Positions 24,601 through 33,692 of a DNA stretch of 64,000 nt are shown one piece after another. This DNA comes from Vulcanimicrobiota bacterium (GTDB lineage: Bacteria > Vulcanimicrobiota > Vulcanimicrobiia > Vulcanimicrobiales > Vulcanimicrobiaceae), in NCBI GenBank assembly GCA_027459645.1, contig DAIDHQ010000009.1:1-64000 (forward strand), given 5' to 3'. Each line of letters starts with the position of its first letter. Positions within the stretch are counted from its first letter, which is position 1. The notes below the pieces were generated by a model. That model was not told the DNA's origin, did no database searches, and was given only the letters and a program-made list of their open reading frames with translations. The position numbers and the translations under genes were made by a program.

Positions 24601-25862
24601 CGGGCGACGACGAACGCACCGTCTACGGCGTCAGCCGCGTCGTGGGGTACATCAAGCGGCTCATCGCCGAAAACAAGCAGCTCGCGCGGATCTCCGTTCG
24701 CGGTGAAGTCTCCGATCGCAGCGACGCCAACGGGCGCATCTATTTCGATCTGAAGGAAGGCGCCGACATCCTCAAATGCGTCGTGTGGTCGAACGCGGCT
24801 GCGAAGCTGCCGGCTTTTCGAAATGGCGATGCGGTCATCGTCGGCGGCGAGTTCACGACCTATCCCGCGCGCAGCATCTACCAACTCGACGTAAAATCGC
24901 TCGAGCTGACGGGAATCGGGCAACTCTACGCGCGGTTTGAAGCACTCCGTAAAAAACTGGAAGCCGAAGGGCTCTTCGAGCGCGCGCGCAAGCGGCCCAT
25001 GCCGCGCTTCCCTCGCCGCATCGCCTTGATTTCCGCTCGCGGCAAGGGTGCGGAAGATTTCGAAACGCAGATGCGCCGCCGCGCGCCGCACGTGCGCATC
25101 GAGTTCATCGAAACGCTGGTGCAAGGGCTGGACGCGCCGGTCGAAATCGCGAAGGCGCTCGACCGGGCCTCGGCGATGGACGTCGACGTCATCGTGCTCG
25201 CGCGCGGCGGCGGAAGCTACGAAGATCTCTTCGCATTCAACGAAGAACCGGTCGTGCGCGCAATCGTGCGCGCGAAGCACCCGGTGCTGACCGCGATCGC
25301 GCACACCGCGAATCTGCATCTCGCCGATGCCGCGGCCGACGAAGTTCGGGAAACGCCGTCGCTCGGCGCCACCTATTTCGGGGAGATCCGCGACGCCTAC
25401 GCACGGCGCTTGGAACTGCTCGTCGCGCGCCTCGATCGCAGCCTGCGCGAAAAACAGCGTCTTCGCGTGCAACGTTTCGACTACGTCACGTCGTCCTTCG
25501 ACCGCACGGCGCGCGCGTTCGTCAATCAGAAACGGCAGCGCTTGCTCGTCCTCGAACGCCGCCTCAACGCCCACACGCCGGTGCAGCGAATCAACGCGCG
25601 GGCCCGCGCGCTCCAAGCGGCGTCGTCGCAGCTCAACGTGCTCGCGCGCGGGTTCACCAAACCGTCGCTATCGCGGGTGGAGCTGCTGGCCACCAAGCTC
25701 GACCTCTACGATCCGCAACGTCCGCTCGCGCAGGGCTACGCGATGGTCTTCGCCGGTGGGAAGCTCATCCGCGACGCGGGCTCGGTGCCGGTCGGAAGCG
25801 CCGTGGAAGCTCGCCTTGCGCGCGGAACGCTTCTGGCTCGCGTCGAAGGACATCGCGAATGA
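24597..25862 (+). CDS. xseA: Exodeoxyribonuclease VII large subunit
   Basis: Catalytic subunit of single-strand-specific exonuclease VII. An OB-fold domain at the N terminus (about residues 10-105, VYGVSRVVGYIKRLIAEN onward) precedes the catalytic core with PRRIALISARGKGAEDFETQM, the DVIVLARGGGSYEDLFAFNEEPVVRAI motif and a coiled region. Length of 421 aa is typical. The ATG at 24597 overlaps the PBP stop. An upstream in-frame extension lies inside the PBP gene and is rejected. The stop overlaps xseB as ATGA. Confidence 0.96.
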   Translation: MTGDDERTVYGVSRVVGYIKRLIAENKQLARISVRGEVSDRSDANGRIYFDLKEGADILKCVVWSNAAAKLPAFRNGDAVIVGGEFTTYPARSIYQLDVKSLELTGIGQLYARFEALRKKLEAEGLFERARKRPMPRFPRRIALISARGKGAEDFETQMRRRAPHVRIEFIETLVQGLDAPVEIAKALDRASAMDVDVIVLARGGGSYEDLFAFNEEPVVRAIVRAKHPVLTAIAHTANLHLADAAADEVRETPSLGATYFGEIRDAYARRLELLVARLDRSLREKQRLRVQRFDYVTSSFDRTARAFVNQKRQRLLVLERRLNAHTPVQRINARARALQAASSQLNVLARGFTKPSLSRVELLATKLDLYDPQRPLAQGYAMVFAGGKLIRDAGSVPVGSAVEARLARGTLLARVEGHRE

Positions 25863-26065
25863 ACGACGCGACTTCGTTTGACGCCAAACTGGCCCGGCTC
25901 GAGGCGATCGTCAAGCAGCTCGAAAGCGGCGATCCCTCGTTGGACGACGCCGTGAAACTCTTCAAAGAAGGCAAGACGCTCGCCGCGGAATGCGAGCAAT
26001 TGCTGAAGAGTTCGCAAGACCAGATCGATGCCGCGATGCGTGAGGATGGCTCAGCGGCTGGATGA
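25859..26065 (+). CDS. xseB: Exodeoxyribonuclease VII small subunit
   Basis: A 68-aa helical subunit that assembles on XseA. It contains the expected LARLEAIVKQLESGDPSLDDAVKLFKEGK helix and a second helix with CEQLL. It overlaps both neighbours: xseA by four bases and tlyA by 20 bases. Confidence 0.95.
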   Translation: MNDATSFDAKLARLEAIVKQLESGDPSLDDAVKLFKEGKTLAAECEQLLKSSQDQIDAAMREDGSAAG

Positions 26066-26828
26066 CGTGGTCGCGGCGCGCAGCGGCATCTCCCGGTCGC
26101 AAGCGCGCAGCTTGATCATGGAGGGCCGGGTCCGCGTCAACGGCGCGCCGGCCACGAAAGCAGGGCAGAACGTTCGAGACGACGCGCTGATCGAAATCGA
26201 GCAGCCGCGCCGTTTCGTGAGCCGGGGCGGCGAAAAGCTCGCTCACGCGCTCGACGCCTTTACGCTCGACGTCCACGATCTCGTCGCGCTCGACGTCGGC
26301 GCTTCGACGGGAGGCTTCACCGACTGCCTCTTGCAGCGCGGAGCCGCCGCCGTTACCTCGATCGACGTCGGGTACGGACAGCTGGATTGGCGCCTGCGCA
26401 ATGACCCGCGCGTCGTCACGATCGAGCGCACGAATTTCCGCCATCTGCCCGACGCGGCATTTCCGGAGGGCTTTGATGCGATCGTCATCGACACGTCGTT
26501 TATCTCGCTGCGGACGATCCTAGCGCGCGCCGTCGGCTTTTTGCGCGAGCCGGGATGGATCGTTGCCTTGATCAAGCCGCAGTTCGAAGCCGGCCGCGAG
26601 CGCTTGGGAAGCGGCGGCGTCGTCCGCGATCCGGCGGTGCATCGCGCGATTTTGCACGAGATTCGCGGCGCCGCGCGCGAGTTCGGGCTCGTGTTGGTGG
26701 CGCTGACCGCGTCGCCCTTGCTCGGTCCCGCCGGGAATCGTGAGTTCCTCGGCGAGTTCCGCCGCGAGGGCGCCGAAGTCGATGACGAGCGGATAGAGGC
26801 GGTCCTCGGCGAAGGCGTGGCATCATGA
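26046..26828 (+). CDS. tlyA: TlyA-family rRNA 2'-O-methyltransferase
   Basis: Ribosomal RNA methyltransferase of the TlyA/haemolysin-A family. An S4 RNA-binding domain (residues 1-65, RLDDVVAARSGISRSQARSLI) is followed by an FtsJ-like methyltransferase with RRFVSRGGEKLAHAL, the AdoMet motif ALDVGASTGGFTDCLLQRG (about 81-99) and a later IKPQFEAGR. ATG at 26046 (with TGAGG just upstream) is preferred to a start 18 bases earlier. Its stop overlaps nadK by ATGA, matching the widespread tlyA-nadK-recN gene order. Confidence 0.93.
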   Translation: MAQRLDDVVAARSGISRSQARSLIMEGRVRVNGAPATKAGQNVRDDALIEIEQPRRFVSRGGEKLAHALDAFTLDVHDLVALDVGASTGGFTDCLLQRGAAAVTSIDVGYGQLDWRLRNDPRVVTIERTNFRHLPDAAFPEGFDAIVIDTSFISLRTILARAVGFLREPGWIVALIKPQFEAGRERLGSGGVVRDPAVHRAILHEIRGAAREFGLVLVALTASPLLGPAGNREFLGEFRREGAEVDDERIEAVLGEGVAS

Positions 26829-27697
26829 CGAAGCTCGCGCTCGCGTCGAAGATGATTACGCTCTACGTCGATTCGGCGCGCGAAACCGCGCGCTCGCTCG
26901 CCAACGAGGTCGCGGCGTCGTTTCGCGGCGCCGGCTACCAGATCGCGACGTGGAAAGGGCAATCGTACATCGACGATCTCGCTACGGCCGGCGCGCTCGC
27001 GCGCGAAGCGTCGCTGTTTATCACGATCGGCGGCGACGGCACGTTGCTGCGCGCGGCACGCGTGGCGACCGAATGCGGCTGTCCGCTGCTCGGCATAAAC
27101 ACCGGGCGCCTCGGGTTTCTGACCGAACTCGACTACGGCGATCCGCGGATCGCGCACTTGCCGGAACTCGTCGAACAAGGACTCGTCGTCGAAGAGCGGC
27201 TCGCGCTGCAAGCCGAGTACGGCGGGAAGACGTTCTTTGCGCTCAACGACGTCGTCGTTCGCAAAGGCGACGTCTCGCGCATCGTACCCTTCGGATTGAG
27301 CTTGAGCAACGAACACATCGCCGACATCCCGGCCGACGGCATCTGCGTCTCGACGCCGACGGGCTCGACAGCCTACTTCCTTTCGGCCGGCGGATCGATC
27401 ATCTCGCCGCAGGTCGACGCGTTCGGCATCGTTCCGCTCCTACCGCACACGCTCTTTTCCCGTCCGCTCATCGTGCCCGCAAGTTCGAGCATCGAGATCA
27501 CCTGCGATTCCGAAATCGCACACGCACACCTCGAGTGCGACGGTGACGTGCTTGCCGAAATCGGTCCAAACACCGTCGTAAAAGTGCACAAGAATCCGGC
27601 CAGCGCCCGGTTCGCTCGCCTTTCGAAGCTGCGCTTCTTCGAGCGGCTGGAGCAAAAGATGCGCTGGGGTGTTTCGATCAAAGCTGCACCGCGTTAA
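26825..27697 (+). CDS. nadK: NAD kinase
   Basis: Phosphorylates NAD to NADP in the cytoplasm. The 290-aa protein has GGDGT at residues 69-73, LGINTGRLGFLTEL and the ADGICVSTPTGSTAYFLSAGG segment, all diagnostic. It starts within the tlyA stop (ATGA) and ends 13 bases before recN. Confidence 0.97.
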   Translation: MTKLALASKMITLYVDSARETARSLANEVAASFRGAGYQIATWKGQSYIDDLATAGALAREASLFITIGGDGTLLRAARVATECGCPLLGINTGRLGFLTELDYGDPRIAHLPELVEQGLVVEERLALQAEYGGKTFFALNDVVVRKGDVSRIVPFGLSLSNEHIADIPADGICVSTPTGSTAYFLSAGGSIISPQVDAFGIVPLLPHTLFSRPLIVPASSSIEITCDSEIAHAHLECDGDVLAEIGPNTVVKVHKNPASARFARLSKLRFFERLEQKMRWGVSIKAAPR

Positions 27698-27710
27698 TGA
27701 CATCAAGGCT

Positions 27711-29375
27711 ATGCTGCGTCGTTTAGCGCTGAACAATTATGGACTGGTCGAGTCGGCGGAGATCGAGTTCGCCGAAGGTGCGACGATTTTCACCGGCGAG
27801 ACCGGCTCCGGCAAGACGATGCTTCTCGGGGCGCTCGGATTTGCTCTCGGCGAACGCGCGAGCGCGGACGCGGTTCGGCGCGGTGCTTCGCGCGCGACGG
27901 TGACGCTTGCGTTCGATCCCGACGATGCGCTGCGCGCGCGGCTCAACGCCGATGGTTTTGAATTCGATGCGGATGAAGAAGCGACGATCGTTCGCGAGGT
28001 GAGCGATGCGGGGAAGTCGGGCGTTCGCATCAACGGCCGGCCGGCGACCGCGGGTTACGTCCGCGAAATTGCCGGTGCCCTGGCGGAGATCGTCGGCCAG
28101 CACGAAGCGCAGCGGCTGCTCGCCGCGGCGCATCACGTCGAACTCCTCGACCGCTACGCAAACGCGCTCGACGCGCGGGGACGTGTCGCGGCCGCATATG
28201 CCGAGTGGACGCGATGCGTGCGAGCGCTGGCCGAACTCGAAGGCGACGCGCGACAGGCGCAGCAGCGTTACGACGAAGCGTCCTTTGCGGCCGGCGAAAT
28301 CGAAGCGCTTGCGTTAGCGCCGGGGGAGGACGAACGGCTGACCGAGCGCCGCAGATATCTCGACAACGTCGAGCGGATCGCCGGCGCATTGCGTTCGGCG
28401 CACGAGGCCCTTGCCTCGGATGAGGCCAGCGCGAGCGCCTGCCTCGGTAGCGCGGCATCGCTGCTGGGAACGATCGGCGATATGAACGCCGAGTTGGCGT
28501 CGATGGCCGAACGGGCGTCGGCATTGCAGAGCGAAGCGGCAGATCTGGCGACATCGATCGCGCGATCGCTCGACGCCACGGAGTTTGATGCGGCGGAACT
28601 CGAAGCGATCAATGCGCGCCTGGATGCAATCGACAAGCTCAAGCGCAAATATGCGCCTACGATTCCACAGCTGCTCGAGTATGCCGACGACGCGCGGCGG
28701 CTAGTCGACGATTTCGAGCATCGCGACGAGCGGCGCGTCGAATTAGCGCAGGCTCGCGATCGGGCGCGCGACGCGCTGGTCGTTGCCGCGGCAGCATTGA
28801 CGAAACTGCGCCGGTCCGCGGCCGCGCGCCTTGCCCGTGAGGTTTCGGCAGAGTTTCCTGAGCTTGCGCTTGCTTCCGGGCGTTTCGACGTCGCCTTTTC
28901 TCCGCTCGCGGACATCGTACCCGACGGCGCAGAGGCGGTGGAGTTCGCGTTCGCTGCAAACGCCGGCGAGCCGTTGCGTCCGCTTGCGCGCGTCGCTTCC
29001 GGAGGCGAGCTTTCGCGCGTGCTGCTCGCGCTCGTCGTCGCACTCGCGACGGCCCGCGATCGCAGTGCGCTGGTTTTCGACGAGATCGACGCGGGCATCG
29101 GCGGCGCTACCGCTACTGCGGTAGGTGCGCGCCTCGGGCGGCTTGCGCGCGACGCGCAAGTCGTCTGCGTAACCCATTTGGCGCAACTCGCGACGTGGGC
29201 GTCACGCCATTACGTCCTCGAGAAGCATGAAACGAAAAACAGCACGACGATCTCGGTGCGCGAACTCCACACCGACGAAGACCGAGCTGCGGAACTGGCG
29301 CGCATGCTCTCCGGCGAATCGCACGACGTCGCCCTTGCGCACGCGCGCACGTTGATGAAAGCCGCCGCAAGGTGA
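27711..29375 (+). CDS. recN: DNA repair protein RecN
   Basis: SMC-like ATPase acting early at double-strand breaks. The N-terminal ATPase half has Walker A in TGETGSGKT (about residues 28-36) and the RecN motif IVGQHEAQRLL. A long coiled coil (about 155-370) is followed by the second half with RVASGGELSRVLLAL (signature) and VFDEIDAGIGG (Walker B). Length of 554 aa is normal. ATG at 27711 has AAGG nearby. The stop overlaps the next GTG (GTGA), tying it to the LigD-type polymerase. Confidence 0.96.
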   Translation: MLRRLALNNYGLVESAEIEFAEGATIFTGETGSGKTMLLGALGFALGERASADAVRRGASRATVTLAFDPDDALRARLNADGFEFDADEEATIVREVSDAGKSGVRINGRPATAGYVREIAGALAEIVGQHEAQRLLAAAHHVELLDRYANALDARGRVAAAYAEWTRCVRALAELEGDARQAQQRYDEASFAAGEIEALALAPGEDERLTERRRYLDNVERIAGALRSAHEALASDEASASACLGSAASLLGTIGDMNAELASMAERASALQSEAADLATSIARSLDATEFDAAELEAINARLDAIDKLKRKYAPTIPQLLEYADDARRLVDDFEHRDERRVELAQARDRARDALVVAAAALTKLRRSAAARLAREVSAEFPELALASGRFDVAFSPLADIVPDGAEAVEFAFAANAGEPLRPLARVASGGELSRVLLALVVALATARDRSALVFDEIDAGIGGATATAVGARLGRLARDAQVVCVTHLAQLATWASRHYVLEKHETKNSTTISVRELHTDEDRAAELARMLSGESHDVALAHARTLMKAAAR

Positions 29376-30283
29376 CGATCCCCGCCGATCGCGACGCGGC
29401 TAAGGTCAGCGCGGGCGGCAAAGACGTGGCGTTGACCAATCTCAATAAGGTGTTCTTTTCGCAGACCGGTGCGACGAAGCGCGATCTGCTGCAATACTAC
29501 GCAGGCGTTGCGAAGTATCTATTGCCGCATCTCGAGCACCGAGCGATGGTGATGAAGCGCTATCCGAACGGCGCCGACGGCGATTTTTTCTTCATGAAGC
29601 GCACCCCGTCGCCGCATCCCGAGTGGCTTGAGACGTGCTCGATCGAACACGGCTCGGGAAGCGTGATCGAATTTCCCGAAGTCAACGATCTCGCGTCGTT
29701 GCTCTGGGTGGTCAACCTGGGATGCATCGATCTCAATCAGTGGTATGCGACCTGCGATGACGTGAACCGGCCGGACTACGTCCATTTCGATCTCGATCCC
29801 GGAAGCGCGCCGTTTGCGCGGGTGCGTGAGTGCGCGTTGCTGGTTCGCGACGGACTCCAAGCGCTCGGCTTAAAGAGCTATGCGAAGACGTCGGGATCCA
29901 AAGGCATCCACGTGTACGTGCCGATCGTGCGCGGTCCGCTCCAAAAAGAGGTGTGGACGTTCGCGAAAGCGTTTTCCGTCGCACTTGCGAAGCACGAGCC
30001 GGCCCTGATGACCTCGGAATACCGCAAAGAGAAGCGGCCGCCGGGGCGCGTGCTGGTCGATTATAATCAAAATCGTTGGGGTGCTACGTTGGCGTCGGTC
30101 TATTCGGTCCGCCCGACCGCGCGCGCGAGCGTCTCTGCGCCGGTCACGTGGGAAGAGCTCGAAGACGGAATCGAGATCGACGATTTCCGAATGGACAATA
30201 TGCTCGCGCGCATCGCCGCCGTTGGCGATCTCTGGAAGCCGCTCGTTTCGAAGCGCGGCCGCTCAACGTTGCCGCAGATATAA
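29372..30283 (+). CDS. ligD: LigD-type polymerase/primase (AEP) domain protein
   Basis: Stand-alone polymerase module of bacterial non-homologous end joining, which fills and extends broken DNA ends. The 303-aa archaeo-eukaryotic-primase fold shows the metal pair in HFDLDPG (D140, D142), YAKTSGSKGIHVYVPI (172-185) and LVDYNQNRWGATLASVYSVR. There is no ligase or nuclease domain in this polypeptide. A separate ATP-dependent DNA ligase is encoded 1.8 kb downstream (32092-33129), so LigD functions seem split. No Ku gene is in the window. It overlaps recN as GTGA. Confidence 0.92.
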   Translation: MTIPADRDAAKVSAGGKDVALTNLNKVFFSQTGATKRDLLQYYAGVAKYLLPHLEHRAMVMKRYPNGADGDFFFMKRTPSPHPEWLETCSIEHGSGSVIEFPEVNDLASLLWVVNLGCIDLNQWYATCDDVNRPDYVHFDLDPGSAPFARVRECALLVRDGLQALGLKSYAKTSGSKGIHVYVPIVRGPLQKEVWTFAKAFSVALAKHEPALMTSEYRKEKRPPGRVLVDYNQNRWGATLASVYSVRPTARASVSAPVTWEELEDGIEIDDFRMDNMLARIAAVGDLWKPLVSKRGRSTLPQI

Positions 30284-30312
30284 GCAGGCGCCTGCCGCGA
30301 AGCTGCTTTTTT
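30282..30312 (+). terminator. Intrinsic terminator after the recN/ligD run
   Basis: AAGCAG (30282-30287) pairs with CTGCTT (30303-30308), and a T6 run (30307-30312) follows. A nested 12-bp palindrome (GCAGGC|GCCTGC) can form an alternative stem. It begins inside the ligD stop codon. Confidence 0.65.
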
Positions 30313-30438
30313 GCGATCGAAACCATCGCCGTTAGGACGTTTTTACCTACGCGCCGTTCCTAGATAGCAGTCTTACTGTGACCGTGCGCGATGGTACGCT
30401 GACGACCATTCTTCGAAATCGGAGTCAGGTACCACAGC

Positions 30439-32079
30439 ATGAAGTCGCGCCTGCCGGCGATACTCGCAAGTATTGCATTCACTCTCAGCGCATGCGGCGG
30501 CGGCGGAGGCGGCGGAAGCGTTTCCCCGCCGATCGTAACGCCACCGAGCGCGACGCCGCCTGTGGCAACGCCGACCCCGGTCGGCGCGACGCCGTCACCC
30601 AAGCCTACCGCAACGCCGGTTCCTACGCCGACGCCGATCGGTGCGACGCCGTCACCAAAGCCGACGCCGACGGCTACGCCTACGCCTACTGCGGCGCCAA
30701 CGTCAACGCCCGTGCCGCAAACGCCGACACCCGCGCCAACTGCCACCCCGACGCCGGCTCCCACGGCGTCGCCGATGGCGACCTTCTATCCGGCTGATCC
30801 ACAGTCGAAGTTACGCAGCACGTACGGACGCACCGCGCTCGCGCAGATCTTCGATTATTTCCCGTACGCAAACGGGTCGACGACGTCGATGAGCACGAGC
30901 GCAATCTCGAGCGACGCGTACAGATACGATTGGGTGTGGGGCTCCGGTAACGACGACGGCATCGCGCGGCCGCAAGCTTGGCGCGGCGCAAATACGGCGG
31001 CGCTCGTGACGCGCTACTATATCACCGAAGAAGACAACATTCACGTCTCGGGCCACAATCTGCAATATTGGCAGAGCAATCATCCGGACTGGATTCTCTA
31101 TGCGTGTAAATCCGACGGAACGCCGACGCACGATATCGCCTATACGCCCGGAGATACGTTCCCCGACGTCCCCCTGAACATGCACAACCCGCAAGTGGTG
31201 CAGTATCAAATCCAAGATCTGCTCGCGTACGCGCAGGCAAACGGCTATAACGCGATCGCGCTCGATCAGGTGGTCTTCAAGAACATCATGGCCGGTGGAA
31301 ATCCGGAACTCGGGCAGACCGTGCAGCCGGGTGAATATGGCTGCGGAGTTTGGAACAACGACGGAAGCTTCACGACGGTGTATGCCAATCCGAAGGTCGA
31401 CAACTCCCAGTGGATTGCGGACTTGCTCAACTGGGTGCAGCAGGCGAAGCAGGCGGCGAATGCCGTCGGCATCGCCGTCGCCGTAAATCATCCGCCCGGC
31501 AACATCAACGATCCCAACGAACAGGCGCTGCTGCGCAGCGTCGACATCACGCTGGATGAATCCGGTTTCTCCGACTATGGAAATTATCAGAACGCGCCGG
31601 GCGTGTTCATGTCGACCTACAACTACATGGAGTACGTTCAACGCCTGGGCGACGCCATCGGCCTCATCGACAGGTGGCCGAACGACGGAACGACCGTGCA
31701 GAGCCAGCACGTAGAATACTCCATCGCCACGTACTTGATGGCGAACGAAGGCAACGCCGATCTGTACGTGGACGGCAATAACACCGTCGGTTACGGATAC
31801 GGAAGCGAGGAGTATTTCTCGCAGTATAGCGCGCAACTCGGCGCGCCGTGCGACGCCATGTACGGCGGCTCGAGCTACGATCCGAACAATCCCTATCTCT
31901 ACTATCGGCGCTTTGAGAGCGGCATGGTTTTGGTCAACGCGGGAAACAGCAGCCAGACGGCAACCCTTCCGAGCGATCACACCTACACAGACATCAACTA
32001 CCGCCCCGTCAGCAATCCGCAAACCGTCGCCCCCTTCGACGCCTACGTTCTCACGACAACCGGCAACGGTTGCCAATGA
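30439..32079 (+). CDS. Lipoprotein with glycosidase-like TIM barrel
   Basis: A 546-aa surface lipoprotein: lipobox FTLSAC (Cys about residue 19), a Gly stretch, a Thr-Pro-rich linker (about 29-112), then a large globular domain. That domain has RTALAQIFDYFPYANG, a HPDWILYACKSDGTPTHD segment, NMHNPQVVQYQIQDLL, GYNAIALDQV with a possible acidic catalytic residue, and DITLDESGFSD. The pattern suggests a putative glycosyl hydrolase TIM barrel (GHL15/GH114-like), but the family is not certain. The linker style matches the lipoprotein at 8087-9199. It stops 12 bases before the DNA ligase gene. Confidence 0.7.
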   Translation: MKSRLPAILASIAFTLSACGGGGGGGSVSPPIVTPPSATPPVATPTPVGATPSPKPTATPVPTPTPIGATPSPKPTPTATPTPTAAPTSTPVPQTPTPAPTATPTPAPTASPMATFYPADPQSKLRSTYGRTALAQIFDYFPYANGSTTSMSTSAISSDAYRYDWVWGSGNDDGIARPQAWRGANTAALVTRYYITEEDNIHVSGHNLQYWQSNHPDWILYACKSDGTPTHDIAYTPGDTFPDVPLNMHNPQVVQYQIQDLLAYAQANGYNAIALDQVVFKNIMAGGNPELGQTVQPGEYGCGVWNNDGSFTTVYANPKVDNSQWIADLLNWVQQAKQAANAVGIAVAVNHPPGNINDPNEQALLRSVDITLDESGFSDYGNYQNAPGVFMSTYNYMEYVQRLGDAIGLIDRWPNDGTTVQSQHVEYSIATYLMANEGNADLYVDGNNTVGYGYGSEEYFSQYSAQLGAPCDAMYGGSSYDPNNPYLYYRRFESGMVLVNAGNSSQTATLPSDHTYTDINYRPVSNPQTVAPFDAYVLTTTGNGCQ

Positions 32080-32091
32080 GCACGCTGGCCG

Positions 32092-33129
32092 ATGTCGCTG
32101 CCGATTCACGCGCCCTACGAACCGATGGAGATGACACAGACCGAACGCATCCCGGAGGGGCCGCAGTGGCAGTACGAGCCAAAGTGGGACGGCTTCCGCG
32201 CGCTGGTCTTTCGGGACGCCGACGAAGTCGAGATCCAATCGAAATCCGGCCAGCCGCTGGCGCGATACTTCCCGGAGATCGTCGAGCAGATACGGTCGTT
32301 GCGCGCGAAACGGTTCGTTCTCGACGGGGAACTGATGGTGCAACTCGGCGACCGTTTGTCGTTCGACGCATTGCTGCAGCGCATCCATCCCGCGGAATCC
32401 CGCATCGAACGCCTCTCGCGCGAGACGCCGGCTCGATTGGTCGTATTCGATCTTCTGGTCGACGAGCGCGGGCACGATCTGACCGGGCATACCCTGGACG
32501 AACGGCGCGCGGCGTTAACGGCTTTTGCGAAGCGCTTTTTTAAAGGCGCGTCGCTCGCGCTTTCGCCCGCGACGCAAGATCGCGCTCAGGTGGAAAGCTG
32601 GTTCTCGCGCGTCGGTAATGCGCTCGACGGCGTCGTAGCGAAGCGCCGCGATCTTCCTTACGCGAGCGGTACGCGCGCGGCGGCGGTGAAAATCAAACGT
32701 TTACGTACCGCCGACTGCGTGGTCGGCGGTTTTCGGCTGAACAAAGAAAAGGACGGTATCGGCTCGCTGCTCCTTGGTTTGTACGACGGCGAAGGAAAGC
32801 TCAATCACGTCGGCTTTACTTCGGGCTTTAAAACACGCGAACGCAGCCCGTTGCTCAAACGCTTGCGGGCGCTCGAAAAAGCGCCCGGCTTTACCGGCAC
32901 CGCTCCCGGCGGCCCGAGTCGCTGGCGCGCGACCGAGGAGCCGTGGTATCCGGTCGAGCCGAAACTCGTCGTGGAAGTGCAGTACGATCACGTGACGGCC
33001 AATCGCTTCAGGCACGGTACGAAGCTTCTGCGCTTCCGGCCCGATAAGGCGCCGCGCCAGTGCACGATGGAACAACTCGACGCCGACGCCGCCGCGACTC
33101 CGCTCGCCGTATTCACGCCGAATTCTTAG
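32092..33129 (+). CDS. ATP-dependent DNA ligase (LigD ligase-domain type)
   Basis: Seals DNA nicks with ATP. The 345-aa protein has the adenylation lysine in YEPKWDGFRALVF (K31), the downstream RFVLDGELMV (motif III), RLVVFDLLVDE, VVAKRRDLPYASG (motif IV) and AVKIKR (motif V), followed by an OB fold with RFRHGTKLLRFRPDK. The N terminus lacks a DNA-binding domain, as in ligase modules of LigD/LigC. Its separation from the polymerase by a lipoprotein gene makes this a split end-joining set. The ATG is at 32092, 12 bases after the lipoprotein stop. Confidence 0.93.
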   Translation: MSLPIHAPYEPMEMTQTERIPEGPQWQYEPKWDGFRALVFRDADEVEIQSKSGQPLARYFPEIVEQIRSLRAKRFVLDGELMVQLGDRLSFDALLQRIHPAESRIERLSRETPARLVVFDLLVDERGHDLTGHTLDERRAALTAFAKRFFKGASLALSPATQDRAQVESWFSRVGNALDGVVAKRRDLPYASGTRAAAVKIKRLRTADCVVGGFRLNKEKDGIGSLLLGLYDGEGKLNHVGFTSGFKTRERSPLLKRLRALEKAPGFTGTAPGGPSRWRATEEPWYPVEPKLVVEVQYDHVTANRFRHGTKLLRFRPDKAPRQCTMEQLDADAAATPLAVFTPNS

Positions 33130-33181
33130 CAGCTTCTTCCGGCGGCCGTACGCTCGGTATCGGGGGGACCGAGATTCAACG

Positions 33182-33692
33182 ATGCCGCATTCATCGGAAC
33201 ATAAGATTCACGCGAGCGTCCTTGTCGATTGCCCGTTTTTCGGCAGTCGTCGAGATGTTGGAGAGCGTGCTCTCCGGACGCGAGGTCTTGATGATCTCGC
33301 CGATGCACGGCGTGCGCGAACGCGTGCGCATCGGGTGGGCCATCGTCGACGATTTCGGGGATACGGTGCGCCGCCACGATGCCATCGCGATCTATTGGAC
33401 GCCCGAACATGCAATCTTCCCCTCGTTTGCCGGGACGATCACGGTGCGTCCGCACCTTCGGCGCTCGCACGTGCGCATCAGCGGAGTATACACGCCGCCC
33501 TTCGGCGTCCCCGGCGAAACGTTCGACCGGATGGCCGGACGTTATATTGCAAGCGCGACCCTGCACCGGCTCATTCGAGAACTTGGCGAAGCGATCGAAT
33601 CACGGTATCTCGTGTATCTTGAGGAGATTGGTGCCGCCCGCACCGACCGGCATGCCGGTGGTAAACGCGATCAAGTCCTTGGAGTTCACTAG
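33182..33692 (+). pseudogene. Frameshifted SRPBCC-like protein
   Basis: Two frames each carry half of one protein. From ATG 33182 the frame reads HKIHASVLVDCPF. From about 33240 a different frame continues SAVVEMLESVLSG and then runs to GTITVRPHLRRSHVRISGVY, YTPPFGVPGETFDRMAG and LHRLIRELGEAI. Removing one T from the T5 run at 33236-33240 joins them into about 169 aa resembling an SRPBCC (START-like) family. This may be a real loss, a sequencing error or slippage. The second part alone could start at TTG 33222 or ATG 33255. Its 3' end overlaps the pyk gene by 93 bases on the other strand. Confidence 0.6.

Noticed and set aside
33126-33566. Minus-strand open frame opposite the SRPBCC-like gene
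   Set aside because: The plus strand shows family-like sequence in two frames, while this frame shows none.
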